From the NCBI RefSeq assembly GCF_000987955.1, contig NZ_LAZU01000008.1:31582-95581 (forward strand): a stretch of DNA of 64,000 bases. The letters run 5' to 3'. The translations under genes and the position numbers were made by a program. Of this stretch, positions 36,786-45,388 are shown one piece after another. The notes beneath the pieces were generated by a model. That model was not told the DNA's origin. It made no database searches and saw only the letters and a list, made by a program, of their open reading frames with translations. Positions within the stretch are counted from its first letter, which is position 1, and each line of letters starts with the position of its first letter. The DNA is from Paenibacillus sp. DMB20 (GTDB taxonomy: Bacteria > Bacillota > Bacilli > Paenibacillales > Paenibacillaceae).

Positions 36786-38492
36786 ATGGAAAAGAGCATG
36801 AAGAAGAAAAACTGGCTAGGTATCATTAGCTGCCTAATGGCTTGCATGCTGCTGCTTAGTGCCTGCGGCGGAACCAATTCCGGCAATCAGTCAGATGGCA
36901 AGACGGCCGACAACGGTGCTGCCAATGAAGATTTATTTAATGCCGTTGGTTCCTATCCGATCGTGAAGGAGCCGATGACCATTAAAATGTTCGCGCCTCA
37001 GCTTGCGTCAATCGAAAACATGGATACCAACCTATTTACCAAACATCTTGAAGAGAAGACGAACGTCAATATCGCTTGGGACCTTGTACCGGAAAATGCT
37101 TTGAACGACCGCAAGCAGCTCATGCTGGCCGGCGGCGATTATCCTGAAGTCATTCTCCAAGGGAATTTGACCAAGGAAGAGCAAATGAAGTATGGGTCGC
37201 AGGGCGTGTTTATCCCTCTGAATGATTTGATCGACCAATATGCACCCAATATCAAGAAAGCGATGGAGGATATCCCTTACATGAAAGCCTCCATCACGAC
37301 TCCGGACGGCAACATCTATGCATTGCCGCAGGTCAATGAATGCTACCATTGTGACAATGCGCTCAAAATGTGGATCAACCAAAAATGGCTCGATAACGTA
37401 GGGCTGCCTGTTCCAACGACAACTGACGAATTCTATACTGTGCTGAAAGCGTTCAAAGAGAAGGATCCGAACGGCAACGGCAAACAAGATGAAATCCCGC
37501 TGACAGGCTCGGATGAAATGTGGGCAGGCAACGTCTCCGCCTTCCTGATGAACTCGTTTATCCTTGATGATTACGTCGACAAGGGTTCGGGTACGTTCCT
37601 CCGCGTCATGGATGGCAAAGTTGATTTTACGGCAAACAAAGAAGAGTGGAAGCAAGGCCTCCTTTATCTGAATCAATTGTACAAAGAGGGATTAATTGAT
37701 CCCGCAGCCTTTACCCAGAATGTCGATGCTGTTCAGCAAATGGCCAACCGGGAACCGGACAATATTATGGGTACGCTTTCAACGGCATTAATCAGTTATG
37801 CTTACAGCATGGATGATAAGGCGCCGCGTCATAAAGACTATATTGCCCTGCCGCCGCTGAAAGGCCCGAATGGTGCGCAGCAGACGCTGAATTTTGCCGG
37901 AATCGGAGTCTCGCAATTTGCGATTACGAATAAAGCGACGAAAGAGCAGCAGATTGCCGCCATCCGGTTAGCGGATTATCTATATACGGAAGAAGCGATC
38001 CTGTTGCAGGAATATGGCCCTGAAGGCAAAGGGTGGCGGAAAGCTGAATCCGGAGAAAAGGGTATGGATGGAAAGCAGGCTAAATATACAGCTATTCCTA
38101 TCCCCGACAAAAAGCCGACGCATAATGACGGTTGGGAGCAGATCGGTCCATCACTGAGAACCTACGCTTATCGCGCGTCCTGGACAGCTCCTCAGGATCC
38201 GCTCGCTCCAGATGGATACGGTACCCGTCTGAATCAAGTCTCCAAGGAATATGAACCGTATCAATCCAAGGAGCAATATCCAGGGGGATTGTTCATAGCA
38301 CTTGAAGATGCCGAGCTCGTAGCTCAGATCAAGACGACGCTTGTCGACTACGTGAAATCCAATATGGCCCAGTTTATTACAGGCTCTAAAGATATCAATA
38401 AAGAATGGGATGCATATGTGCAAGGGCTGGATGGCATGCAGCTGAACCAGTACCTGGAAATCTATCAAAAGGCATTAGATGCGAGAAAATAA
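36786..38492 (+). CDS. Extracellular solute-binding lipoprotein (LipO-like)
   Basis: A 568-residue lipoprotein with lipobox LLLSACGG and a type 2 periplasmic-binding fold. Family stretches include NVNIAWDLVPENALNDRKQL, PEVILQGNLTKEEQMKYG, DPNGNGKQDEIPLTG (a calcium-type loop) and AAIRLADYLYTEEAILLQEYG. It should capture a sugar and deliver it to the two permeases encoded upstream. GGGGGG precedes the ATG. A weak hairpin separates it from the fucosidase gene, which may allow partial read-through. Confidence 0.93.
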   Translation: MEKSMKKKNWLGIISCLMACMLLLSACGGTNSGNQSDGKTADNGAANEDLFNAVGSYPIVKEPMTIKMFAPQLASIENMDTNLFTKHLEEKTNVNIAWDLVPENALNDRKQLMLAGGDYPEVILQGNLTKEEQMKYGSQGVFIPLNDLIDQYAPNIKKAMEDIPYMKASITTPDGNIYALPQVNECYHCDNALKMWINQKWLDNVGLPVPTTTDEFYTVLKAFKEKDPNGNGKQDEIPLTGSDEMWAGNVSAFLMNSFILDDYVDKGSGTFLRVMDGKVDFTANKEEWKQGLLYLNQLYKEGLIDPAAFTQNVDAVQQMANREPDNIMGTLSTALISYAYSMDDKAPRHKDYIALPPLKGPNGAQQTLNFAGIGVSQFAITNKATKEQQIAAIRLADYLYTEEAILLQEYGPEGKGWRKAESGEKGMDGKQAKYTAIPIPDKKPTHNDGWEQIGPSLRTYAYRASWTAPQDPLAPDGYGTRLNQVSKEYEPYQSKEQYPGGLFIALEDAELVAQIKTTLVDYVKSNMAQFITGSKDINKEWDAYVQGLDGMQLNQYLEIYQKALDARK

Positions 38493-38503
38493 CGAAAAAT
38501 CTG

Positions 38504-38546
38504 TTCCCTGTACACGGACATTCCTTGTGCAGGGAATGATTTTTTA
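38504..38546 (+). terminator. Terminator after the solute-binding protein gene
   Basis: TTCCCTGTACA and TGTGCAGGGAA form an 11-position stem with one mismatch, an 11-nt loop and a T run. It may attenuate the fucosidase. Confidence 0.65.
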
Positions 38547-38574
38547 ACCTTTATAGAAAGCAGGTGTATTTTCA

Positions 38575-39804
38575 ATGAATGAACTTGCAAAGCCATCTCC
38601 ACAGCAGCTGGCATGGCAGGATATGGAGCTGGGCATGTTTTGCCATTTCGGTATGAATACGTTTTGCGATCAGGAATGGGGAGACGGAACCGATTCAGCG
38701 GAAATCTTCAATCCGGAGCAGCTTGATGCACGGCAGTGGGCCAGGACCGCAAAACGCGCAGGCTTCAAGTATCTGGTATTGACCGCAAAGCATCATGACG
38801 GATTCTGTCTGTGGCCGACGAAAACGACCGATTACTCTGTGAAGTCCAGCCCATGGAAAGACGGCAAAGGGGATGTCGTCCGTGAAGTTGCCGATGCCTG
38901 CAGAGAGGAAGGGCTCCAGTTCGGGTTATATCTGTCCCCCTGGGATCGGCATGAAACTTGCTATCCCGATAAAGAGGCTTATGACGATTTTTATGCGGAG
39001 CAATTAACGGAGCTTCTGACCGGGTATGGACCGCTGGTCGAAGTATGGTTCGACGGAGCAGGTTCCCAAGGCAGGGAATACGATTGGAAAAGAATCATCG
39101 GTCTGATTGATAAATACCAGCCGGATGCAATGGTCTTTAATATGGGGCGCCCAACGATTCGCTGGGTAGGGAATGAAGACGGCGTCGCGCCTTATCCGTG
39201 CTGGAATACGGCCACCACGGCGAAGGAGAGCATGTTCACCAGCGATATGATGACCTGGATGGAAGGGACCCCGGCTTGGGTACCGGCTGAATGCGATGTT
39301 CCGATCCGCAAACTTCACTGGTTTTGGCATCCTGACGATGAGGCAAGCTTAAGAAGCCTGGAGGAAGTACTGGATATTTATTACCGCTCGGTCGGCCATG
39401 GCGCTACGCTGCTTTTGAATATTTCCCCGGACAACCGCGGGCTGCTGCCTGAAGTGGATGTGAAGCGTGTCATCGAATTCGGAGATGAAATCCGCCGTAG
39501 ATTCGGGCAGCCGGTTGGCCAAACGAGTGGAGAAGGGACCGAGCTGCTGCTGGGCCTTGAGCATATTCAGCCAGTAAATCATGTAATCATCATGGAAGAC
39601 ATTGCCCATGGGGAGCGTGTGCGTGAATATGTGCTCGAAGCATTCAGCCATGGCGAATGGAAGGAGCTTGTACGTGGAAGTGCGATCGGGCATAAAAAAA
39701 TCGACCGGTTCGACACCGTCGAAACCGATCAATTGCGTGTCAGAATCCTTTCCAGTGTGGAGAAGCCTTTGATCCGCAATTTGGCTGCATATCACGTGGA
39801 ATGA
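38575..39804 (+). CDS. GH29 alpha-L-fucosidase
   Basis: A 409-residue glycoside hydrolase of family 29. AKRAGFKYLVLTAKHHDGFC is the family signature near residue 70, and the catalytic nucleophile aspartate lies in VEVWFDGAG near residue 160. A C-terminal beta domain with ATLLLNISPDNRGLLP follows. There is no signal peptide, so it acts in the cytoplasm on imported oligosaccharides. It sits last in the ABC locus and removes terminal L-fucose. No fucose-catabolism genes are visible in the window. Confidence 0.93.
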   Translation: MNELAKPSPQQLAWQDMELGMFCHFGMNTFCDQEWGDGTDSAEIFNPEQLDARQWARTAKRAGFKYLVLTAKHHDGFCLWPTKTTDYSVKSSPWKDGKGDVVREVADACREEGLQFGLYLSPWDRHETCYPDKEAYDDFYAEQLTELLTGYGPLVEVWFDGAGSQGREYDWKRIIGLIDKYQPDAMVFNMGRPTIRWVGNEDGVAPYPCWNTATTAKESMFTSDMMTWMEGTPAWVPAECDVPIRKLHWFWHPDDEASLRSLEEVLDIYYRSVGHGATLLLNISPDNRGLLPEVDVKRVIEFGDEIRRRFGQPVGQTSGEGTELLLGLEHIQPVNHVIIMEDIAHGERVREYVLEAFSHGEWKELVRGSAIGHKKIDRFDTVETDQLRVRILSSVEKPLIRNLAAYHVE

Positions 39805-39820
39805 AATTAGTAAAACCAAG

Positions 39821-39848
39821 AACAGACTGCCACGGCAGTCTGTTTTTG
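39821..39848 (+). terminator. Terminator after the fucosidase gene
   Basis: AACAGACTGCC and GGCAGTCTGTT form a perfect 11-bp stem with a 2-nt spacer and T tail. Confidence 0.85.
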
Positions 39849-39952
39849 TTATTTAATGTTATGGGTTGTTTTTTGGCAGGGGGTTATTCATACTGAAAAA
39901 GATGTGCAGATTGATCCCGCGCCCCTCAGGGTTTGAAAACATAGGAGGAACC

Positions 39953-40519
39953 ATGTCCTGGAGCAAATTGAAACAACAGCTGGAGAGCTTTCTCAGTCCT
40001 GCATTAGCTGGAAGAGTTGAATATCGCGCAACCGGTTATCGTTATTTACCTGATAAGGCAGGGCTTTGTTATATTTCGGTAGATAAAAAGAACATACTCC
40101 ATATGAGTGATAAAACCAGCTCCATAAGGTGGTATCAAACGGAGCTGGAAATTAAGAATGATCCCCATATCCAAATTCCGATCAGCGACGATGAATTGGA
40201 AGCCGTCAGAAAGGAAACCAAAGGGACCGTTCCAGAGGATCGTCTCAACGTCATTGCAAGAAATAGAAAAGTATCCGTACTGGCAAAGGAGCTTTTGTCA
40301 GCACAGGCTGCATTAAGCAAATCCAATTTTGTCGCTACAGCGAATAAGTTCTTATCTACTTCTATAGAAGAAAGCATGGAGAGCGATGATATCTTATTGA
40401 ATATTCTAGCTTTGGTAGATAGGCGGGTTGGCAAAAAGCGGATTGTAAACATGGCAGACAGGATGAAGCTAAAGCATCCGATTGTGCAATATTTTTATGA
40501 ACTGCGGCGCCGTGCGTGA
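39953..40519 (+). CDS. SF0329 family protein
   Basis: A 188-residue cytoplasmic protein that I place in the SF0329 family by its opening SWSKLKQQLESFLSPALAGR and the following YRATGYRYLPDKAG. The C-terminal helical part has ILLNILALVDRRVGKKR and LKHPIVQYFYELR. The function is unknown. The ATG at 39953 follows AGGAGG; the frame opens earlier, at 39866, without a good site. A truncated paralogue of its last third lies at 25617-25808. Confidence 0.8.
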   Translation: MSWSKLKQQLESFLSPALAGRVEYRATGYRYLPDKAGLCYISVDKKNILHMSDKTSSIRWYQTELEIKNDPHIQIPISDDELEAVRKETKGTVPEDRLNVIARNRKVSVLAKELLSAQAALSKSNFVATANKFLSTSIEESMESDDILLNILALVDRRVGKKRIVNMADRMKLKHPIVQYFYELRRRA

Positions 40520-40539
40520 TGAGCATGAATCATTTTCGT

Positions 40540-40700
40540 TGAAAGAATCATATTGCACTTACTCATGGTTACAAGAATCGGCCCGTCATTTCCCCAATAA
40601 AAATGTGCTGAAACAAATGTTATTGGAAGCGGGATTTTCCAAGGTAGATGTAAAAAGCTATAGTGAAGGTGTCGCGGCAATGCATAAGGCGATAAAATAA
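40540..40700 (+). pseudogene. C-terminal scrap of a UbiE-type methyltransferase
   Basis: The frame encodes SYCTYSWLQESARHFPNKNV, then MLLEAGFSKVDVKSYSEGVA and AMHKAIK, ending at 40700. This is the usual end of UbiE/MenG methyltransferases (tYxWESIxxFP, then EAGF). The SAM-binding body is missing, and the scrap begins directly after the SF0329 gene. The remaining bases to 40840 hold no gene. Confidence 0.65.
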
Positions 40701-40840
40701 GTGTCTACGATTAACATATACTGCCGTTGATTTACGTTGCTTAAACATGCTATAAGTGAGAAAAAGCAAGGACATGAACAGGTTGTATTTACTATTTTGG
40801 GATAAAGATTTGTCCTGGTATGTATAGAGGAGTATTGGAT

Positions 40841-41830
40841 ATGACAGATAATTTCTGGCGTGATTTACCGCGGCCTTTCTTTATACTGGCGCCCATGGAA
40901 GATGTGACGGATGTTGTGTTTCGTCATGTCGTAAGTGAAGCAGCTAGACCGGATGTGTTTTTTACGGAGTTTGCGAATACAGAGAGCTATTGTCACCCGG
41001 ATGGGAACCACAGTGTGCGCGGACGTTTGACTTTTACAGAGGATGAACAGCCCATGGTAGCCCATATCTGGGGAGATAAGCCCGAATACTTTCGTCAAAT
41101 GAGTATCGGCATGGCGAAAGAAGGGTTTAAAGGCATCGATATTAATATGGGTTGTCCTGTAGCGAATGTAGCCGAGAATGGGAAGGGAAGCGGCTTGATC
41201 TGCCGTCCCGACATTGCAGCGGAACTTATCCAGGCGGCCAAAGCCGGGGGATTGCCCGTCAGTGTAAAAACAAGGCTCGGTTTTAGCAGCGTAGACGAAT
41301 GGCGCGACTGGTTAACCCATATTTTGAAACAAGACATTGTGAATCTTTCCATTCATCTGCGGACAAGAGAGGAAATGAGTAAAGTCGACGCGCATTGGGA
41401 ACTGATTCCGGAGATTAAGAAACTTCGTGATGAGGTGGCACCCGATACGCTTCTAACCATTAACGGGGATATTCCTGACCGTCAGACCGGCCTCCAGCTC
41501 GCTGAACAATACGGTGTGGATGGAATTATGATTGGGCGCGGTATTTTTCATAATCCGTTTGCTTTTGAGAAGGAGCCGAAGGATCATAGCAGTGAGGAAT
41601 TGCTTGATCTGCTTCGGCTGCATCTGGATCTCCATGATCAGTATTCAGCACTGGAGCCACGTTCATTCAGACCCCTTGCCCGCTTCTTCAAAATCTATGT
41701 CCGTGGATTCCGAGGGGCAAGTGAATTAAGAAATAGTTTAATGAACGCCAAATCAACAAGTGAAGTACGTGCGTTGCTCGATGAATTTGGAAGCAAGGAT
41801 CATGATGAGGCAGATGAACGCGGAAATTAA
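40841..41830 (+). CDS. dus: tRNA-dihydrouridine synthase
   Basis: A 329-residue FMN-dependent Dus enzyme that reduces uridines in tRNA. Family signatures: [20 protein letters not shown] at the start, [20 protein letters not shown] with the catalytic cysteine, [11 protein letters not shown], then [13 protein letters not shown] and [15 protein letters not shown], which bind the flavin phosphate. The ATG at 40841 is preceded 9 bases upstream by AGAGGAG; the in-frame ATG at 40820 lacks a site. Which uridine it modifies cannot be read. It is not in an operon. Confidence 0.92.
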   Translation: MTDNFWRDLPRPFFILAPMEDVTDVVFRHVVSEAARPDVFFTEFANTESYCHPDGNHSVRGRLTFTEDEQPMVAHIWGDKPEYFRQMSIGMAKEGFKGIDINMGCPVANVAENGKGSGLICRPDIAAELIQAAKAGGLPVSVKTRLGFSSVDEWRDWLTHILKQDIVNLSIHLRTREEMSKVDAHWELIPEIKKLRDEVAPDTLLTINGDIPDRQTGLQLAEQYGVDGIMIGRGIFHNPFAFEKEPKDHSSEELLDLLRLHLDLHDQYSALEPRSFRPLARFFKIYVRGFRGASELRNSLMNAKSTSEVRALLDEFGSKDHDEADERGN

Positions 41831-41905
41831 ATGGACAGTCAATAACATTTTTGAAAAACATGGCCGACTTGGCTGTGTTTTTTCTTTTGGAAAATCCATA
41901 ACCTG

Positions 41906-42306
41906 TCGGTTATTACGAACGGCGAATTCTCCAAATCGATGTGGCATCTGGATTTTGTATGGGGCTTTGGCGGAGTTGAGCGTTATATCGCGGACCATGG
42001 CTACTTTTTCCGGGATGTGGACGGAACCTCGAAATATGAAACACGCAAAGATATTGGCCTGGCATTACTGGCAAACTGAGCGGAAAGAATCATCATTTTA
42101 TCGGGCTGTTTAAACAGCTGCAAGAAACGGCTGTCGACCAGCAAACGAAACTTTGCGTACCGTCTCCTTCCCATATTTTCGGTGAACTTTCCTGGTCCGA
42201 TAACATTGGCGGCACGGATGCTGTTTATCAGAACAAACAAGAGCTCAAAGCGGGTCTTGTGAGCGCGTATAAGGAATTCGTGGCGGAATTCGCTGCGGCA
42301 GGATGA
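41906..42306 (+). pseudogene. Remnant of a YxjG/YxjH-type methionine synthase
   Basis: The sequence encodes SVITNGEFSKSMWHLDFVWG, then GGVERYIADHGYFFRDVDGT, breaks at about nt 42065, and resumes in another phase with ITGKLSGKNHHFIGLFKQLQ and KAGLVSAYKEFVAEFAAAG. This is the N-terminal half of cobalamin-independent methionine synthase-like proteins (YxjG/YxjH). The first 50 or so residues and the zinc-binding C-terminal half are missing. It is a decayed gene, not a functional enzyme. Confidence 0.8.
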
Positions 42307-42327
42307 TGGTTTCTTGTATATCTTGTA

Positions 42328-43095
42328 TTATCCTTTTTTGGTCACCAAATCTTTACTCTTTGCTAAGCTGGGCATTGCCTTGGGTTTGGCAGAAGGACTT
42401 GTCCCTTTCGATTTCTCCATTTTGGAGAACAAGTTCATCAATTTATCTTTATAGATATATCCGAGTACGAAACCAATAACGGCAATGACGGATATGATAA
42501 TGGCGATGCTGTATTGTTGCATATGAATTGTGGACCCTACCGCGGCAGAGGCAATAATCCATGGCAGACGACCAACCAGAAGTATCGTGAAGAATCTTAA
42601 AGAACTCATGGATGTAAGAGCGGCAACAAATACGAGCATGTCTTTCGGCAAACCGGGAATCACGAACAAGATAAACAAAAAGGCAGAGAACTTCTTCTCA
42701 TCATGAATAAACGACATCCACTTATAGTCTTTCTTTTGCAGCAATCGCGCAATAAAATTGCGACCGATAAAACGAGTGAAATAAAAAGCAATCGCTGAGC
42801 CCAATACCAAGCCTACTGTAGTATAGAATGACCCAAGCGTAACCCCATAGATATATCCGCCTGCAACCTGTACCACTTCTCCCGGAATAGGCGCAACCAC
42901 GATCTGAAGGATCTGGAATAAAATAAACATGACCGGACCCCAATGTCCCGTTGAATGAATATACGCTCTGAAATTGTCCATGGACGACACGATTTTAATA
43001 ATGGCAGGAGAATAGTAGACCAGTAAACCAATGGACAAAATCGTTAACAGACCCAACAGTATTTTCATGACTGTTTTTCTCGAAAGTTGTGGCAT
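42328..43095 (-). CDS. TVP38/TMEM64 (DedA-like) membrane protein
   Basis: A 255-residue integral membrane protein of the TVP38/TMEM64 (SNARE-associated) family. The core shows QIVVAPIPGEVVQVAGGYIYG, then GSAIAFYFTRFIGRNF and FVIPGLPKDMLVFVAALT. About six hydrophobic segments are visible, with a Lys/Ser/Pro-rich cytoplasmic tail. Relatives act in lipid scrambling or membrane homeostasis. AAAGGAG stands 9 bases before the ATG. It is divergent from a two-component pair, which may regulate it. Confidence 0.9.
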   Translation of the reverse strand: MPQLSRKTVMKILLGLLTILSIGLLVYYSPAIIKIVSSMDNFRAYIHSTGHWGPVMFILFQILQIVVAPIPGEVVQVAGGYIYGVTLGSFYTTVGLVLGSAIAFYFTRFIGRNFIARLLQKKDYKWMSFIHDEKKFSAFLFILFVIPGLPKDMLVFVAALTSMSSLRFFTILLVGRLPWIIASAAVGSTIHMQQYSIAIIISVIAVIGFVLGYIYKDKLMNLFSKMEKSKGTSPSAKPKAMPSLAKSKDLVTKKG

Positions 43096-43253
43096 AGCTG
43101 ATGACTCCTTTGCGTTATGACCTTTACTGACTACAGTATAAAACTAAAACATGAAGAGTCACCTATATAACTTCTGAAGAATTCTTAAGTCGATTGTATC
43201 TGCTGGTAGTGGCTACTAACGCATATTATACTGAAATTGGACGGAGGGATCGG

Positions 43254-43946
43254 ATGAACAAGCAAATTTTAATTGCTGACGATAACAGTGAGATTCGTGA
43301 AATCGTAAAGATTTTGTTAGAAAGCGAGAATTATGAAGTCATTGAAGCGGTAGATGGTCAGGATGCAATTGATAAAGTGAATGAAGAGACGGATCTCATT
43401 ATCTTGGATATGATGATGCCGAATAAATCGGGGCTGAAGGCGTGTCTGGAGATTCGTGAAAAAACAAGTGCTCCGATCCTGTTTCTCACAGCTAAAACGC
43501 AGGATTCGGACAAACAATTGGCCTTCTCCTCCGGGAGTGATGATTTTTTGTCCAAACCCTTTTCCTATACAGAACTCGTTGCAAGGGTAAAGGCATTGCT
43601 TCGAAGGTATTATGTGTATCGTGGCAAGGAGAAGACGGAAGAAGCGGACCAAATCATCATTAAGGATCTTACGGTCCATCAGGATTCCAAGACTGTTTTT
43701 GTTGGGGAGAAGGAAGTGGCTTTAACCGAAATTGAATACCAGATCTTGTTGCTGCTAGCGAAGAAACGGCGAAAGGTATTTTCGGCGGAAAACATATATG
43801 AGAGTGTCTGGGGGCAGCCCTACTTTTATACGTGCAATAACACGGTTATGGTTCACATTCGCAATTTGAGAAGCAAGCTGGAGGACGACCCACAGAACCC
43901 TGAATATGTGAAGACCGTTTGGGGGAAGGGGTACAAAATTGAATAG
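43254..43946 (+). CDS. OmpR/VanR-family response regulator
   Basis: A 230-residue regulator. The receiver domain has the acid pair in IADDNSE, the phospho-accepting aspartate in LIILDMMMPNKSG and the conserved lysine in DDFLSKPFS. A winged-helix DNA-binding domain follows, with LTEIEYQILLLLAKKRRKVF and YVKTVWGKGYKIE. The ATG at 43254 follows GGAGGG; an in-frame upstream opening to 43194 has no site. The kinase gene overlaps its end by 8 bases, so the pair is translationally coupled. Confidence 0.93.
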   Translation: MNKQILIADDNSEIREIVKILLESENYEVIEAVDGQDAIDKVNEETDLIILDMMMPNKSGLKACLEIREKTSAPILFLTAKTQDSDKQLAFSSGSDDFLSKPFSYTELVARVKALLRRYYVYRGKEKTEEADQIIIKDLTVHQDSKTVFVGEKEVALTEIEYQILLLLAKKRRKVFSAENIYESVWGQPYFYTCNNTVMVHIRNLRSKLEDDPQNPEYVKTVWGKGYKIE

Positions 43947-45270
43947 ATTGCTAATGGGGAAAAAGCTGAAGATCAAATTGGTGCTGGCGGCTATGATTTC
44001 TTTGGTCATTTCCATAAGTACATTCGTTATTTTAGAAGTTGTTGGCGAGACAGTACTGGATAATTACTTAAGCAAATCCACTTTTGTAGAGAACAGGCAG
44101 CAAGATGCGCTTGACCGATTCGAAACATTTGTGAATAGCCAGAACGTGTCAACTTCTGATCATGAGCAATTGTCCGCATGGATAAGTGAGGAACGATACT
44201 TAAGTCTGTATATTTTTGCAAAAGATAAATTGATCTATTCCTCTAATACCGGGATTGATTCTGCGATCAATGAAGAGCTTTTGACCCAATTGGTACCATC
44301 GAAAATGCCCATCAAGACGATTAGTTTCGCGGATCAGGATGCCCAGATATATCTGGTCGGCTATTATGAGTATCAATACTATAACCGCATTCTGATTATT
44401 GGTGTTTTCGTCGCGGCTGTTGTGTTCATCGTTTCCTTTCTACTCATTATTAACAGGAAAACATCATATATTGGCAGGCTTGAACAAGAGATTAAGATAC
44501 TCGAAGGTGGAAATTTGGATTATTCGATTACGATATCGGGAAAGGATGAACTGTCGTCTTTGGCCCAAAGTATTGATGAGATGAGAAAATCATTTATTGA
44601 GCGACTCGGCAGCGAGGAGAGGGTGAGGATAGCCAATCGTGAATTGATTACTTCAATTTCCCATGACCTCCGTACCCCGCTTACGATTCTGTTGGGATAT
44701 ATGGACATTATAGAACTCAACAAATATGAGACCCAGGAGGATTTATTGAAGTATATTTATAACAGCAGGGAGAAAGCTTATCAGATCAAGGCACTGTCGG
44801 ACAAACTATTTGAATATTTTACGGTATCCTCTGCTGCCGAAGAAGAGGAAGTGGAATTTGATATCTATGAGGGCGGAGCGCTTATCGATCAACTCATTGA
44901 TGAACAACTGGTCGTTTTGGATGATATCGATGTGCAGATTCAGGCCAATTCTAATCATAAGAAATTTCTGCTGGAAATCAATCTGGTCGCCATTCGCCGT
45001 GTATTCGATAACATATTTTCAAATATTCGAAAATACGCCGATCCATCAGAGCCCGTTCAGATTAGGGTCTACTTGAAGCAGCAGTGGGTCTTTCTTGTTG
45101 TAGAGAATAAGATTAAACCTGCCGGCAAAAAGAAAGACAGCAACGAAATCGGGCTCGTTAGTTGTCAGAAAATGATACAGCAGCACAATGGAACGTTGAC
45201 GGTATCTCAGGAAAAAGATATCTTTTCGCTACAAATCACGCTGCCAATCATCTTAAATAAAGCGGGGTAG
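43939..45270 (+). CDS. Sensor histidine kinase
   Basis: A 443-residue membrane kinase with helices at about residues 12-32 and 150-172 flanking an extracellular sensor of about 115 residues. A HAMP linker and the H-box SISHDLRTPLTILLGYM (about 239) follow. The ATPase domain keeps the N-box (RRVFDNIFSNIRKYA), but its G1 box reads VVENKIKPAGKKK rather than D-x-G-x-G, as in some VanS-like groups. The TTG at 43939 lies 8 bases after GGGG and overlaps the regulator gene. The signal is unknown. Confidence 0.9.
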   Translation: MNRLLMGKKLKIKLVLAAMISLVISISTFVILEVVGETVLDNYLSKSTFVENRQQDALDRFETFVNSQNVSTSDHEQLSAWISEERYLSLYIFAKDKLIYSSNTGIDSAINEELLTQLVPSKMPIKTISFADQDAQIYLVGYYEYQYYNRILIIGVFVAAVVFIVSFLLIINRKTSYIGRLEQEIKILEGGNLDYSITISGKDELSSLAQSIDEMRKSFIERLGSEERVRIANRELITSISHDLRTPLTILLGYMDIIELNKYETQEDLLKYIYNSREKAYQIKALSDKLFEYFTVSSAAEEEEVEFDIYEGGALIDQLIDEQLVVLDDIDVQIQANSNHKKFLLEINLVAIRRVFDNIFSNIRKYADPSEPVQIRVYLKQQWVFLVVENKIKPAGKKKDSNEIGLVSCQKMIQQHNGTLTVSQEKDIFSLQITLPIILNKAG

Positions 45271-45388
45271 AGCACCGGGAATGCAGATGAGGCTCACTTC
45301 CGATCTATCACTTTCATGATCATCCAACTACTCTACAATCAGCCACGAAGAAATTTTGATCAGTTATAAGTATACGAGGGGAGACGAA

